Source of the DNA: Acetobacter orleanensis
Lineage (GTDB): Bacteria; Pseudomonadota; Alphaproteobacteria; Acetobacterales; Acetobacteraceae
Reading direction: 5' to 3'
DNA: 64,000 bases
NCBI RefSeq assembly: GCF_001581005.1
Contig: NZ_LHZV01000067.1
Span: 186,001 to 250,000, forward strand
The notes below the pieces were generated by a model. It was not told the DNA's origin, did not search any database, and saw only the letters and a list, made by a program, of their open reading frames with translations. This document shows, in pieces, positions 43,865 through 53,271 of this stretch. Each line of letters opens with the position of its first letter. Position 1 is the first letter of the stretch. Position numbers and translations under genes: made by a program.

Positions 43865-45061
43865 ATGCTGAAATTTGAGGATATCACCGCCGCCGCCGCG
43901 CGGATAAGCGGGAGTGTCCTCCGCACCCCCACGATTTCCTCTCAGTCTCTCTCAAAGGTCACGGGCGCGGAGATTACTCTGAAGCTTGAAAACCTTCAGG
44001 CTGTCGGCTCTTTCAAGGAACGCGGAGCGGCTAACAAGCTGGCTCTGCTGTCTGACGATGAACGTCGTCGCGGCGTGATTGCTGTTTCCGCTGGCAACCA
44101 TGCGCAGGGTGTGGCCCGCCATGCCAGCCTGCTGGGCATTGACGCCGTTATTGTCATGCCGCGCTTCACCCCCGCCGCCAAAGTAGTGCGTACCCGCAAC
44201 TGGGGTGCCCGCGTCATTCTGGAAGGCGAAAGCTTTGCGGAAGCCCTGCTGTTTGCGCAGGACCTTCAGGCGCGTGAAGGCCGCACCTTTATCCATCCGT
44301 ATGATGACCCTGCGGTTATGGCCGGTCAGGGCACCTGCGCGATGGAACTGTTTGCGGATGCCGGGCCGCTGGACATGCTGGTCGCCCCCATTGGCGGCGG
44401 CGGTCTGCTGGGTGGCTGCGCCGTGGCGGCCAAAGCCATGCGCCCTGAAGTGGAACTGATTGGTGTGCAGGTGGAAAGCTATAATTCCCTGTCCGCCTTC
44501 CCCGCTCCGGCCACGCATCCGTCCGGGGGGGCGACCATCGCCGAGGGCATTGCCGTGATGCAGATCGGCCAGCGCCCGGATGAGGTCATTCGCAAGCTGG
44601 TCTCCCGCGTGCTGGTGGTGCCGGAATGTGCGGTGGAAACCGCCATCACCCTGCTGGCCGAAGGAGCGAAGCAGGTTACTGAAGGCGCAGGCGCTGTCGG
44701 GCTTGCCGCCGTCATGACCTACCCTGACCTGTTCCGGGACAAAAAGGTCGCGCTGCCCATTTCTGGCGGCAATATCGACAGCCGTATTCTGGCCAACACG
44801 CTCCTGCGCGCCATGCTACGTGATGGCCGCATCCTGCGTCTGATTATGGAAATTCCGGACCGCCCCGGTGTGCTGGCTGATATTTCCAAAAGCATTGGGG
44901 AAGCTGGCGGCAATATTATTGAAGTCTCGCATCAGCGCCTGTTTGCAGCCCCTTCCGTTCAGGCTGCCGAACTGGAAGTGATGATCGAAGCGCGGGACCC
45001 GGAACACGCGGCCCTGATTACCAAAGCCTTAGGCGAACACTACATCGTTCGCCGCGCCTGA
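43865..45061 (+). CDS. ilvA: Threonine ammonia-lyase with ACT domain
   Basis: A 398-residue PLP enzyme that deaminates threonine to 2-oxobutanoate. The PLP lysine is in GSFKERGAANKLA, the glycine-rich phosphate loop is GGGGLLGG, and a C-terminal ACT domain (about 325-398, LIMEIPDRPGVLADISKSIGE) implies allosteric control. The one-ACT length resembles the TdcB/short IlvA type, so the symbol is tentative. One base separates it from the greA stop. Confidence 0.93.
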   Translation: MLKFEDITAAAARISGSVLRTPTISSQSLSKVTGAEITLKLENLQAVGSFKERGAANKLALLSDDERRRGVIAVSAGNHAQGVARHASLLGIDAVIVMPRFTPAAKVVRTRNWGARVILEGESFAEALLFAQDLQAREGRTFIHPYDDPAVMAGQGTCAMELFADAGPLDMLVAPIGGGGLLGGCAVAAKAMRPEVELIGVQVESYNSLSAFPAPATHPSGGATIAEGIAVMQIGQRPDEVIRKLVSRVLVVPECAVETAITLLAEGAKQVTEGAGAVGLAAVMTYPDLFRDKKVALPISGGNIDSRILANTLLRAMLRDGRILRLIMEIPDRPGVLADISKSIGEAGGNIIEVSHQRLFAAPSVQAAELEVMIEARDPEHAALITKALGEHYIVRRA

Positions 45062-45066
45062 CACGG

Positions 45067-45166
45067 TGGAACCATGCCTGCCCGGCACTTTGTCTCCGGC
45101 TGTTTTAGTGGCATACTCAAGCCCTGAAATAATATGGCCCTAAAACAATAAGAAGGCATGGTTCCA
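45067..45166 (+). promoter_or_regulatory. gpmI: Inverted repeat spanning the gpmI ribosome-binding site
   Basis: TGGAACCATGCCT (45067-45079) and AGGCATGGTTCCA (45154-45166) are perfect reverse complements, 13 bp, 74 bases apart. The right arm covers the GG of the gpmI AGAAGG and the first base of its ATG. A transcript reading through from ilvA could fold and hide the start; one from a promoter in the loop (an AATAAT-like -10 near 45129) would not contain the left arm. Confidence 0.6.
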
Positions 45167-46722
45167 TGAGTGCTTCAGCACCGTCCCAGACAAAACGCCC
45201 GGCCCACACAAAACATCCGGTCATGCTGGTTATTCTTGACGGCTTTGGTTGGCGAGAAGAGTCCTCGGATAACGCGGTTCAGCAGGCCCACACTCCGGTT
45301 TTTGACGCGCTCTGGAAAAATGGGCCGCGCAGCTTTCTGCGCACCTGTGGGGAAGATGTCGGCCTACCAGAAGGCCAGATGGGCAATTCCGAAGTCGGGC
45401 ACCTGAATATCGGCGCGGGCCGCGTTGTCATGCAGGAACTGCCACGTATTACCACCGCCATCCGGGACGGCAGCGTGGCCCGCAGCGCCGCCATGACCGG
45501 CTTTATCGACACACTGAAAAAAACCGGTGGCACCTGCCACCTACTCGGCCTTGTCTCTCCCGGTGGCGTCCATGCGCATCAGGACCATGCCGCAGCCCTT
45601 GCCCGTATGGTGGCTGACGCCGGGGTGCCCGTGGCCTTCCATGTGTTTACCGATGGACGCGACACCCCGCCCCGCTCCGCGCAAGGCTATCTGGACACGC
45701 TGCGCGCTGCCCTGCCGGAGAGCGTGAAAATAGCGACCGTCTCCGGCCGCTATTACGCCATGGACCGTGACAAACGCTGGGACCGTGTGGAGAAAGCCTA
45801 CAACGCCCTCGTCAGCGCGGAAGGCCCGAAGGCCGCCACTGCGCAGGATGTCATCACACAAGCCTATCAGGCCGATATTTCCGACGAATTTATCGTCCCG
45901 ACCGTGCTGGACGGCTATACCGGCATGAAGGATGGAGATGGTCTGCTCTCCTTCAACTTCCGCGCCGACCGTATCCGTCAGCTTCTGGACGCCATGCTTG
46001 AACCGGGCTTTGACGGCTTCGCCCGTGGCAAAGTGGTCAAATTCTCCACTGTTCTGGGCATGACGCATTATAGCGACACGCTGGCCGAACGCCTGACGGT
46101 GCTGTTCCCGCCGGACTCGCTGGAGAATATTCTGGGGGAAGTCGTGGCCCGCGCCGGACGCACCCAGCTCCGCATGGCCGAGACGGAAAAATATCCGCAC
46201 GTCACCTACTTCCTCAATGGCGGGCGTGAAGACCTGTTTGAAGGGGAAGACCGCATCATGGTGCCCTCCCCCAAAGTCGCGACCTATGACCTCCAGCCTG
46301 AAATGTCCGCACCGGAACTGACGGACAAAGCCGTCGCCGCCATTGAGAGCGGGAAGTATGACCTGATTGTCCTGAATTTTGCGAACCCGGACATGGTTGG
46401 CCATACCGGTGTGCTGAAAGCCGCCATCAAAGCGGTGGAAACCGTCGATACCGGCACGGGCCGCATCATGGAAGCCCTCAAAAAACAGAACGGCTCTCTG
46501 CTGGTCACGGCGGACCACGGCAACTGCGAGACCATGAAAGACCCGGAGACCGGCGTGCCACATACAGCCCATACGCTCAACGTGGTGCCGCTGGTAGCTT
46601 TTGGCGTCGGTGCGAAAAAGCTGAAAGACGGGCGGCTGGCTGACCTCGCCCCCACCCTGCTGGACATGATGGGCCTGCCCAAACCTGATGACATGACAGG
46701 GACTTCCCTGCTAACGGACTGA
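45166..46722 (+). CDS. gpmI: 2,3-bisphosphoglycerate-independent phosphoglycerate mutase
   Basis: A 518-residue Mn-dependent enzyme interconverting 3- and 2-phosphoglycerate in glycolysis/gluconeogenesis. The metal-site start VMLVILDGFGWRE and the phosphoserine block GQMGNSEVGHLNIGAGR are clear, as are the second metal cluster NPDMVGHTG and TADHGNCE. Full length. It heads the gpmI-envC-ctpA-yibQ-rppH run. Confidence 0.97.
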   Translation: MSASAPSQTKRPAHTKHPVMLVILDGFGWREESSDNAVQQAHTPVFDALWKNGPRSFLRTCGEDVGLPEGQMGNSEVGHLNIGAGRVVMQELPRITTAIRDGSVARSAAMTGFIDTLKKTGGTCHLLGLVSPGGVHAHQDHAAALARMVADAGVPVAFHVFTDGRDTPPRSAQGYLDTLRAALPESVKIATVSGRYYAMDRDKRWDRVEKAYNALVSAEGPKAATAQDVITQAYQADISDEFIVPTVLDGYTGMKDGDGLLSFNFRADRIRQLLDAMLEPGFDGFARGKVVKFSTVLGMTHYSDTLAERLTVLFPPDSLENILGEVVARAGRTQLRMAETEKYPHVTYFLNGGREDLFEGEDRIMVPSPKVATYDLQPEMSAPELTDKAVAAIESGKYDLIVLNFANPDMVGHTGVLKAAIKAVETVDTGTGRIMEALKKQNGSLLVTADHGNCETMKDPETGVPHTAHTLNVVPLVAFGVGAKKLKDGRLADLAPTLLDMMGLPKPDDMTGTSLLTD

Positions 46723-48270
46723 ATGCTTTTCGCCCGGCCTTCTCCGCTCTGTCCGTCTCCGTCTGCCCTGCGCGGACGGAGAAATCCGGCCTGTGGGGGG
46801 CAGGTTTTTGCCGCACTGCCTGTAGGGATACTCGCCTTGCTAGCGTGCATTCCGCAGGGTCAGGCAGTCGCCGCCAAAAAAAGTACCAGCCACGCCGCTC
46901 ATCACAGTGCGAATCATCACAGTGCGAAAAGCCCGTCTCACCGGGCATCCGGCACCTCCGGCAGCAAGCATCCCTCTTCCAGTTCACGCGCCACGTCGTC
47001 CTCACCCCGCACAGGCACAACCAGCGCGGAGGCCGAAGCCGAGCGGTCTGTCAGGCAGGCGCAGTCGGCTCTGGCAGCCACACAGGCCCAGCGCGCGGCC
47101 ATGGACCGGCAGAAAGCCGCTCAGGCGGCGGCGGTCACGGCATCGCGCGCCAAAAATGAGGCCGCTCAGGCCGTTGCCGTGCAAAGTGCGGCCAAAGCGA
47201 CGGCTCTTTCTGCGGCGACAGTCTCAGCCACAGCGCAACTCCAGACAACGGAACAGCAGGTCTCGGACCTCGATTCCCGCATTGCCGACCTCCGCAAGGA
47301 ACAGGCCAGCCTGCGTGAGGGGCTGCGGGAGGATGCCAAAGCCCTTGCTCCGGTCCTGCCGTTGGCCGAGCGCCTCTCCCTCTATCCGTCTGATACATTG
47401 CTGGCTGCTCCCGTGCCGCAGGGGGAGGCTGTTACGGGCTTTCTGGTGCTACGCGGCCTGTCCCGTGGGTTGGAACATCAGGCGGAAGACATGCGCGCCC
47501 GGCAGGAAAAACTGACTGCGCTGGATGCGGAACTCACCGCCAAACTGGCCAAGCTGGGCCAGTTGCAGGAAACGCAAAGCCATCAGCGCGATCAGGTCCG
47601 GCAACAGGCGCTAAAGGCCCGCGCGGCCCAGCAGCAGGCCAATGCCGCCGCCCGCACGGCTGCCGCGCAGTTGCAGCACGCGACACAACGGGCCTCCAGC
47701 CTTCAGGACGCCGTCTCCCGGCTGGACGCCCTGCAGGCCGGAGCGGAAGCGGCCCTGCAAAAAGAAATTGCCGCCGCTGAAAAAGCCCATCAGGCCGCGC
47801 GGGATGAAGCCGCCCGCCGCCGCGCGCAGGAACGAGCGGACGCAGCTCGCCGGAAAATGGCGGCCATGGCCTCCGCCGCTGGCCCCGGCCTGTCAGACCA
47901 TCCGCCTGCTGGTGGGGGCACGCGCCCGGTGGTGGGCTCGCTTGTCAGTTCATGGGGATCTCCAACCGAATCTGGTCCCGCAACCGGCATAACCTATCGC
48001 ACAGCGCCGGGAGCCAGTGTTCGCACGCCCTGTTCTGGCCGCGTTGATTTCGCAGGGCCGTTCCGCACCTACGGGCAGATGGTTATTCTAAATTGCGGCC
48101 AGCATTATCGCTTTGTTATGGCTGGGTTTTCCGGGCTTGATGTAGCCACCGGGCAAGGCCTCGCCAAAGGTGCGCCTATCGGGCATATGGGGTCTTCCGG
48201 GAGTTCGGGCACGCTGTTTATCCAGTTGCGGCACGGGCAGAAACCCGTCAATCCGGCTCCCTTCCTGTAA
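46723..48270 (+). CDS. EnvC-like murein hydrolase activator (degenerate M23 domain)
   Basis: A 515-residue exported protein. After a hydrophobic signal (about 30-48) comes a His/Ser-rich spacer, then a long Ala/Gln-rich coiled coil (about 85-390). A LytM/M23 domain follows (about 410-515, starting VVGSLVSSWGSPTESG). The metal ligands of active M23 peptidases are missing: no H-x(3)-D after the GITYRTAPG block, no H-x-H at YRFVMAG, and LFIQLRHG replaces LHFE. This is the pattern of EnvC, which activates amidases rather than cutting wall itself. It starts right after the gpmI stop. A 15-bp direct repeat at 46899-46928 duplicates HHSAN. Confidence 0.85.
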   Translation: MLFARPSPLCPSPSALRGRRNPACGGQVFAALPVGILALLACIPQGQAVAAKKSTSHAAHHSANHHSAKSPSHRASGTSGSKHPSSSSRATSSSPRTGTTSAEAEAERSVRQAQSALAATQAQRAAMDRQKAAQAAAVTASRAKNEAAQAVAVQSAAKATALSAATVSATAQLQTTEQQVSDLDSRIADLRKEQASLREGLREDAKALAPVLPLAERLSLYPSDTLLAAPVPQGEAVTGFLVLRGLSRGLEHQAEDMRARQEKLTALDAELTAKLAKLGQLQETQSHQRDQVRQQALKARAAQQQANAAARTAAAQLQHATQRASSLQDAVSRLDALQAGAEAALQKEIAAAEKAHQAARDEAARRRAQERADAARRKMAAMASAAGPGLSDHPPAGGGTRPVVGSLVSSWGSPTESGPATGITYRTAPGASVRTPCSGRVDFAGPFRTYGQMVILNCGQHYRFVMAGFSGLDVATGQGLAKGAPIGHMGSSGSSGTLFIQLRHGQKPVNPAPFL

Positions 48271-48442
48271 GGAAAAATGGACTGACGGTTTGCCTGTCCG
48301 GCGGAAGCAGCTAATCTCGCCCGACTGCATGGCGGACACAGGCTGCACTTTGCGCTACAACGCAAGACGCAGCCCAACGCTGTAACATTCGACAGGACAC
48401 GAGCGCACGGGTGCCATACCCGGCGACAGGAGACGAGATCGC

Positions 48443-49915
48443 ATGAAGTTCCGCACAGGTCTGATGCTTGGCGCCACTTTTCTGGCAGGCCTTGCCGTGG
48501 CTTCCCACCCCGGTGCGCTGCCCGGCGCAGGCATGCTCGCCTCCCCCGCCATGGCGGAAAAGGCTCCGGATGCCTCCCCCACCAGCAACCATGCCGAAAC
48601 CTATCGCCTGCTCACCCTGTTCGGCACTGTGCTGGACCTTGTGCGCGCGGATTATGTCGAGCCGGTTTCTGATAAAGACCTGATCACCAATGCCCTGAAC
48701 GGCATGCTGACCGGGCTTGACCCCCACAGCTCCTACATGACCGAAAAACAGTATGCGGACATGATGGTGCAGATGAAGGGCGAGTTCGGCGGCCTCGGTC
48801 TGGAACTGCAACAGCAGGACGGGCACATCCGCGTTGTCTCCCCAGTGGATGGCACACCGGGCTTCCGTGCGGGCATCAAGCCGGGTGATTATATTATTGC
48901 CGTGGATGGCCACCCCGTGGATGGCACACCGCTGGATGAAGCCGTGAAGAAAATGCGCGGCAAGCCGAACACCAAAATCACGCTGACACTGGTGCGGGAG
49001 AAAACCCCCAAGCCGATTATTCTCACACTCACGCGTGAGAACATCCACATCGAAGTCATTAAATCCGCGCTGTATGACCGGATTGGCTATATCCGTATCG
49101 CCCAGTTCAATGAGGAAACGGAAAAAGGTCTGCTCAAAGCCTATAACCAGCTCAAGCAGCAGGCGGGCGGCAAGCTGGCCGGGCTGGTGGTGGATCTGCG
49201 GAATGACCCCGGCGGCTTGCTGAATCAGGCCATTGATGTCTCATCCAGCTTTATCCGCTCTGGTGAGATTGTCTCCACCCGCGCCCGCCACCCCAAGGAC
49301 AGCCAGCGTTGGGATGCCCACGGGACAGACATTACCGATGGTCTGCCCATTGTGGTGCTGATCAACGGCGGGTCCGCCTCTGCGTCTGAAATTGTTTCCG
49401 GCGCGTTGCAAGACCACCACCGCGCCGTGCTGCTGGGCACGAAGTCCTTTGGCAAAGGCTCCGTGCAGTCTATCATGCCCATTCCGGGCAACGGGGCCAT
49501 CCGTCTGACAACGGCCCGCTATTACACGCCGTCTGGCCGCTCCATTCAGGGGCTGGGGATTACGCCCGATATCGCCGTGAAAGAAACGCGGGAAGACCCC
49601 GGCTTCAGCCTGCATGAAGCCGACCTTGAACATATTCTGAAAAATCAGGGCGGAAACCAGACCAAAGCAGCACCCCGTACGGACCTGCCGGCCATTGCCA
49701 AGGACATAACGGGCGAACCTCCTGCCAACTGGCCGGAATTTGACTACACAAAGCCTGCAACGGACTTCCAGCTCCAGCAGGGCCTGCGTGTTGTCCGTTC
49801 CATGGCTGGACTGCCCGCGCCGGACCCGTCTGCCTCTCTGCCTGCCGCCAAACCCCCGGCGGATAAGGACAAAGAGAACAATAAAGCCGACAAAGACAGC
49901 CATACCCACCACTAA
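48443..49915 (+). CDS. ctpA: Carboxy-terminal processing protease CtpA (S41 family)
   Basis: A 490-residue periplasmic serine protease. A signal peptide ends PAMAEKA. An N-terminal helical part (LDPHSSYMTEKQYADM) is followed by a PDZ domain (about 105-190, GEFGGLGLEL, GIKPGDYIIAVDG) and the S41 core with DLRNDPGGLL, the nucleophile Ser in GSASASEIVSGAL and Lys in TKSFGKGSVQ. It trims envelope proteins and cell-wall enzymes. The C-terminus is a Lys/Asp/Glu-rich tail. AGGAG precedes the ATG. Confidence 0.95.
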   Translation: MKFRTGLMLGATFLAGLAVASHPGALPGAGMLASPAMAEKAPDASPTSNHAETYRLLTLFGTVLDLVRADYVEPVSDKDLITNALNGMLTGLDPHSSYMTEKQYADMMVQMKGEFGGLGLELQQQDGHIRVVSPVDGTPGFRAGIKPGDYIIAVDGHPVDGTPLDEAVKKMRGKPNTKITLTLVREKTPKPIILTLTRENIHIEVIKSALYDRIGYIRIAQFNEETEKGLLKAYNQLKQQAGGKLAGLVVDLRNDPGGLLNQAIDVSSSFIRSGEIVSTRARHPKDSQRWDAHGTDITDGLPIVVLINGGSASASEIVSGALQDHHRAVLLGTKSFGKGSVQSIMPIPGNGAIRLTTARYYTPSGRSIQGLGITPDIAVKETREDPGFSLHEADLEHILKNQGGNQTKAAPRTDLPAIAKDITGEPPANWPEFDYTKPATDFQLQQGLRVVRSMAGLPAPDPSASLPAAKPPADKDKENNKADKDSHTHH

Positions 49916-49938
49916 CACCAGCAGGAGGCCCGTGCGCC

Positions 49939-51108
49939 ATGTCCAGCCCATCTTCTGGCACGCCTGAGAAGCCTTCCGGGGTCTCTCTGTGGCAGCAGAT
50001 GCCTGCGTCTGGCCGGGCCTTTATCCGCTTCTGGGGGGGCTGCACGGCTCTGGCTGGCGTTCTGGCGCTGACCTTACAGGTCATGGGGCCGCCCTATGCG
50101 GCTGTGAGCGGCGAGGACATTGATGTGGGCACAACATCGCCCGCCGTCCTCACTGCTCTCGCCAACAAAACTGATATTCCAGCCCCGATGGGTGATCTGC
50201 TCTCTGATCAGATTGGTCCCGGTGGGTTTGCACTGCCCAAGCCCGGGCCGCATGGCCTTCTGCCCGGGCTGGCCTATGCCGCCCCGGTGGTGCCGGTTCC
50301 CGCTGACAACGCACAGGTTGCCCTTCTGATTGACGGAATTGGTCAGTCTGATGATGAACTCAGCAATCAGGCGATCGATACCCTCCCCGGCCCTGTTTCT
50401 CTGGCTGTTTCTCCCTTTGCCGCCGACCCTATGAGCCTGATGGAGCGGGCCAGAACACACCACCATGAAACGCTGCTCTCGCTACCGATACAGGGCTCTG
50501 ATGCTGAGAGCAGGAATGGCAAGGGAATTACCGGGCAGGACGCGCTCACGCCGTCTCTCAGTGTGGAACATAACAAAGAGACGCTCAACGCGCTTCTCTC
50601 CCATCTGGCAGGCTATGCCGGGGTGACGAATGCCTTTTCCGGGCAGACGGGTGGAGATTATGCGCATTCTCCCGCGTTCACGCCCCTGCTTGCAAGCCTG
50701 AACCAGCGCGGCCTGTTTTATCTCAACGCAACACCCGCGACCGCCCCGCACGGACCCGGCCCCATTGGCACAGCCGATGTCGCGATCAATACCGATGCGG
50801 ATATTGTCACCATTGATATTCTGCTGCTCAAGCTCCAGCAGCTTGCCCGCAAGAACGGCCACGCCATTGGCGTCATGGGACCACTGCGCCCCGTGGCACT
50901 CTCCTGCCTGAGGGCGTGGCTCCCGCATCTGAAAACAATTGGCATTACGCTCGTGCCTGTCAGCATGCTGGTCATGCCGCCACCGCCTCCACCGGCTGCC
51001 CCCAAACCTCCGCCGCAACCAACGGCAGCCGAAGGTGCGGTGCATGTCCAGATTACCCCCGCCCCTACCGATAGCCGGACAACCCCGACACCCTTTGGAC
51101 ACCCCTAA
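49939..51108 (+). CDS. Divergent polysaccharide deacetylase, YibQ-like
   Basis: A 389-residue protein. One N-terminal helix (about 32-50) anchors it; a divergent polysaccharide-deacetylase domain (about 128-345) begins VALLIDGIGQSDDEL. The family is commonly found next to envC and ctpA, implying an envelope role, but its enzymatic activity is unproven. A Pro/Ala-rich tail ends it. The TAATG overlap joins it to rppH. Confidence 0.9.
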   Translation: MSSPSSGTPEKPSGVSLWQQMPASGRAFIRFWGGCTALAGVLALTLQVMGPPYAAVSGEDIDVGTTSPAVLTALANKTDIPAPMGDLLSDQIGPGGFALPKPGPHGLLPGLAYAAPVVPVPADNAQVALLIDGIGQSDDELSNQAIDTLPGPVSLAVSPFAADPMSLMERARTHHHETLLSLPIQGSDAESRNGKGITGQDALTPSLSVEHNKETLNALLSHLAGYAGVTNAFSGQTGGDYAHSPAFTPLLASLNQRGLFYLNATPATAPHGPGPIGTADVAINTDADIVTIDILLLKLQQLARKNGHAIGVMGPLRPVALSCLRAWLPHLKTIGITLVPVSMLVMPPPPPPAAPKPPPQPTAAEGAVHVQITPAPTDSRTTPTPFGHP

Positions 51109-51626
51109 TGAGCCTTCCCCCAAAAGCCGAAAGTCTGCCTTACCGCCCCAATGTCGCCGCCATGATTTTTCGGGCCGATGGTCGCATTTTGATCGCCCGC
51201 CGCACGGACCAACCGGGTGCGGGTGGCCCTCTTTCTGAAGGCACATGGCAATGCCCGCAAGGCGGCATTGATGACGGAGAAGACCCGAAAACCGCTGTTT
51301 TTCGGGAAGTGCAGGAGGAGCTTGGGCTTGAAGCGCGTAGCCTGAAACTGCTTCAAGAACACCCGGATTGGATAACCTATGACCTCCCGGATTACCTGAT
51401 CGGCAAGGCACTCGGCGGCCGCTTCCGTGGGCAGACGCAAAAATGGTTCGCTCTGGCTTTTACCGGCACGGATGCCGACATCCGTCTGGACGCTCAGCGT
51501 CCCCCGGAGTTTGACGCCTTCCAGTGGATTGAACTGGCCGATCTACCCTCTGGAAATGTCGGGTTTAAAAAACCGATTTATGAGCGGTTGGTGCAGGATT
51601 TCGCACCCTTCGCCGCCCCTGTCTGA
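51108..51626 (+). CDS. rppH: RNA pyrophosphohydrolase RppH
   Basis: A 172-residue Nudix enzyme that removes pyrophosphate from the 5' end of mRNA, starting decay. The Nudix box is complete (GGIDDGEDP then REVQEELG), with family start YRPNVAAMIF. It ends the gpmI-to-rppH series. Confidence 0.96.
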   Translation: MSLPPKAESLPYRPNVAAMIFRADGRILIARRTDQPGAGGPLSEGTWQCPQGGIDDGEDPKTAVFREVQEELGLEARSLKLLQEHPDWITYDLPDYLIGKALGGRFRGQTQKWFALAFTGTDADIRLDAQRPPEFDAFQWIELADLPSGNVGFKKPIYERLVQDFAPFAAPV

Positions 51627-51632
51627 GCGCAT

Positions 51633-51669
51633 AAAAAAGGGGGAAGAGACGCGTTCTCTTCCCCCTTTA
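51633..51669. terminator. Bidirectional intrinsic terminator, rppH / emrB
   Basis: AAAGGGGGAAGAGA pairs with the complementary TCTCTTCCCCCTTT around a short loop, with A-run on one side and T on the other, between convergent genes. Confidence 0.93.
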
Positions 51670-51693
51670 TCCTAACTGCTGGACCAAACGCTT

Positions 51694-53271
51694 TTAGTGT
51701 GCGCCCGTCGCCTTACCGCCGCTTTTGATGTTGGACAGCAGGAAGCAGAACGGCACGCATAGGAAAGCCCCAATCCCGAGGATCATAAAGACCTCATTAT
51801 AGGTCAGCATGGCCACCTGACGGGAAAACTCCAGAAACTGCACATGCTGCGCCGCACTCTGCGCGGCCTCAGGCGTCATGCCCCGGTTTATCCCCGCGTT
51901 CTGCGCCTGTGTCAGATACTCATTATAGGGCTGGTTGTACGGCGTCATCCAATGGACCATGTGCGCCTGATGCGCCTGTTTGCGCTCCATGAGCATCGCC
52001 GTTGCCCCTGAAATAGCCAGAGAGCCCAGCACGTTACGGGACATACTGAACAAGGCCGAGGCATCCGCGTTCAGGCGTTCCGGAATGGTGGAATAGGCAA
52101 TGGTGGACAGCGGCACAAACAGGAAGGCGAGGCACGCCGTCTGACTCATACGGAACAGCACCAGATGCTTGAAGTCCAGCAGAGGCGTGAGCTGCGCGGA
52201 AAAGAATAGCGCAAGCCCCATCAAGCCAAAGCCCAACGCGATCACACTGCGCACGCTGATGATACTCATCAGCTTGCCCACAAACGGGATCAGCACAATG
52301 ACGGCAATCCCGCCCGGCGAGAGAATGAGGCCGGAGAGCGTAGCCGTATAGCCCATAACCTGCTGGGCAAACTGCGGAACGATAATGGCGGAGGCATAAA
52401 GCAGCGCGCCCATGGCCCCCATCATGGCCGTGCCCACTGCAAAATTGCGGTCCTTGAACACCCGCAGGTCCACCGCAGGCTTGTCTGTATGCAGCAGCCA
52501 CATCACGGCGCCACCAAGCCCCAGCACGGCCAGAACCCCCATAATGCGGATAAAGGTGGAGCCGAACCAGTCCGCATCCTCCCCTCGGTCCACCATCACT
52601 TCCAGACAGCTAAACCCGATGGTGATGAGACTGATACCGATCACATCAATCGGGGCCTTCCGCTTTCTGGCCCATGGCGGGTCTTCCACCAGCGCTGCGA
52701 CACCCAGCGTTGTCAGAAAACCGAACGGCACATTGATGAAGAAAATCCAGCGCCATGAGAAGTTATCGGTAATCCAGCCGCCCAGCGTCGGGCCGATTAC
52801 CGGCCCGACCACGGCGGCAATAGCCGTCAGCCCGAAAGCTGCCGCCCGTTTTTCTGGCGGGAAGCTGTCAAGAATAATGGATTGCTGGTTGGGTTGCAGG
52901 CCACCGCCAAAAAAACCCTGCATCATGCGGAAAACAATCAGTTCCGCCAGACTGGTGGCCATACCACACAGAAAGGAAGAGACCGTAAACATAACAATAC
53001 AGACCAGAAAATATTGTTTCCGGCCAAAGACCTTGCCCAGCCACCCGGAGATGGTGAGCACAATACCGTTCGCAACGAGGTAGGCCGTCAGTGTCCATGT
53101 CGCATCATCGTAGGTGCTGGAAAGGCTCCCGGCGATGTGCGGCAGGGACACGTTGACGATTGTTGTGTCCAGAATTTCCATAAACGCCGCCATCGTCACA
53201 ATGAAGGCGACAGACCACGGATTATGTTTGGGCTTCCACCCTCCGGCGGCAACCTCGTCCTGCGCGCTCAT
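51694..53271 (-). CDS. emrB: DHA2-family multidrug efflux permease (EmrB-type)
   Basis: A 525-residue major-facilitator transporter with 14 predicted helices. The helix-1/2 region has DTTIVNVSLPHIAGSL, the loop GWLGKVFGRKQYF is the motif A region, and motif C is ...VVGPVIGPTLGGWI. It pumps drugs or organic compounds out together with the adaptor immediately upstream (start overlaps the adaptor stop by four bases). Substrate unknown. Confidence 0.92.
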   Translation of the reverse strand: MSAQDEVAAGGWKPKHNPWSVAFIVTMAAFMEILDTTIVNVSLPHIAGSLSSTYDDATWTLTAYLVANGIVLTISGWLGKVFGRKQYFLVCIVMFTVSSFLCGMATSLAELIVFRMMQGFFGGGLQPNQQSIILDSFPPEKRAAAFGLTAIAAVVGPVIGPTLGGWITDNFSWRWIFFINVPFGFLTTLGVAALVEDPPWARKRKAPIDVIGISLITIGFSCLEVMVDRGEDADWFGSTFIRIMGVLAVLGLGGAVMWLLHTDKPAVDLRVFKDRNFAVGTAMMGAMGALLYASAIIVPQFAQQVMGYTATLSGLILSPGGIAVIVLIPFVGKLMSIISVRSVIALGFGLMGLALFFSAQLTPLLDFKHLVLFRMSQTACLAFLFVPLSTIAYSTIPERLNADASALFSMSRNVLGSLAISGATAMLMERKQAHQAHMVHWMTPYNQPYNEYLTQAQNAGINRGMTPEAAQSAAQHVQFLEFSRQVAMLTYNEVFMILGIGAFLCVPFCFLLSNIKSGGKATGAH

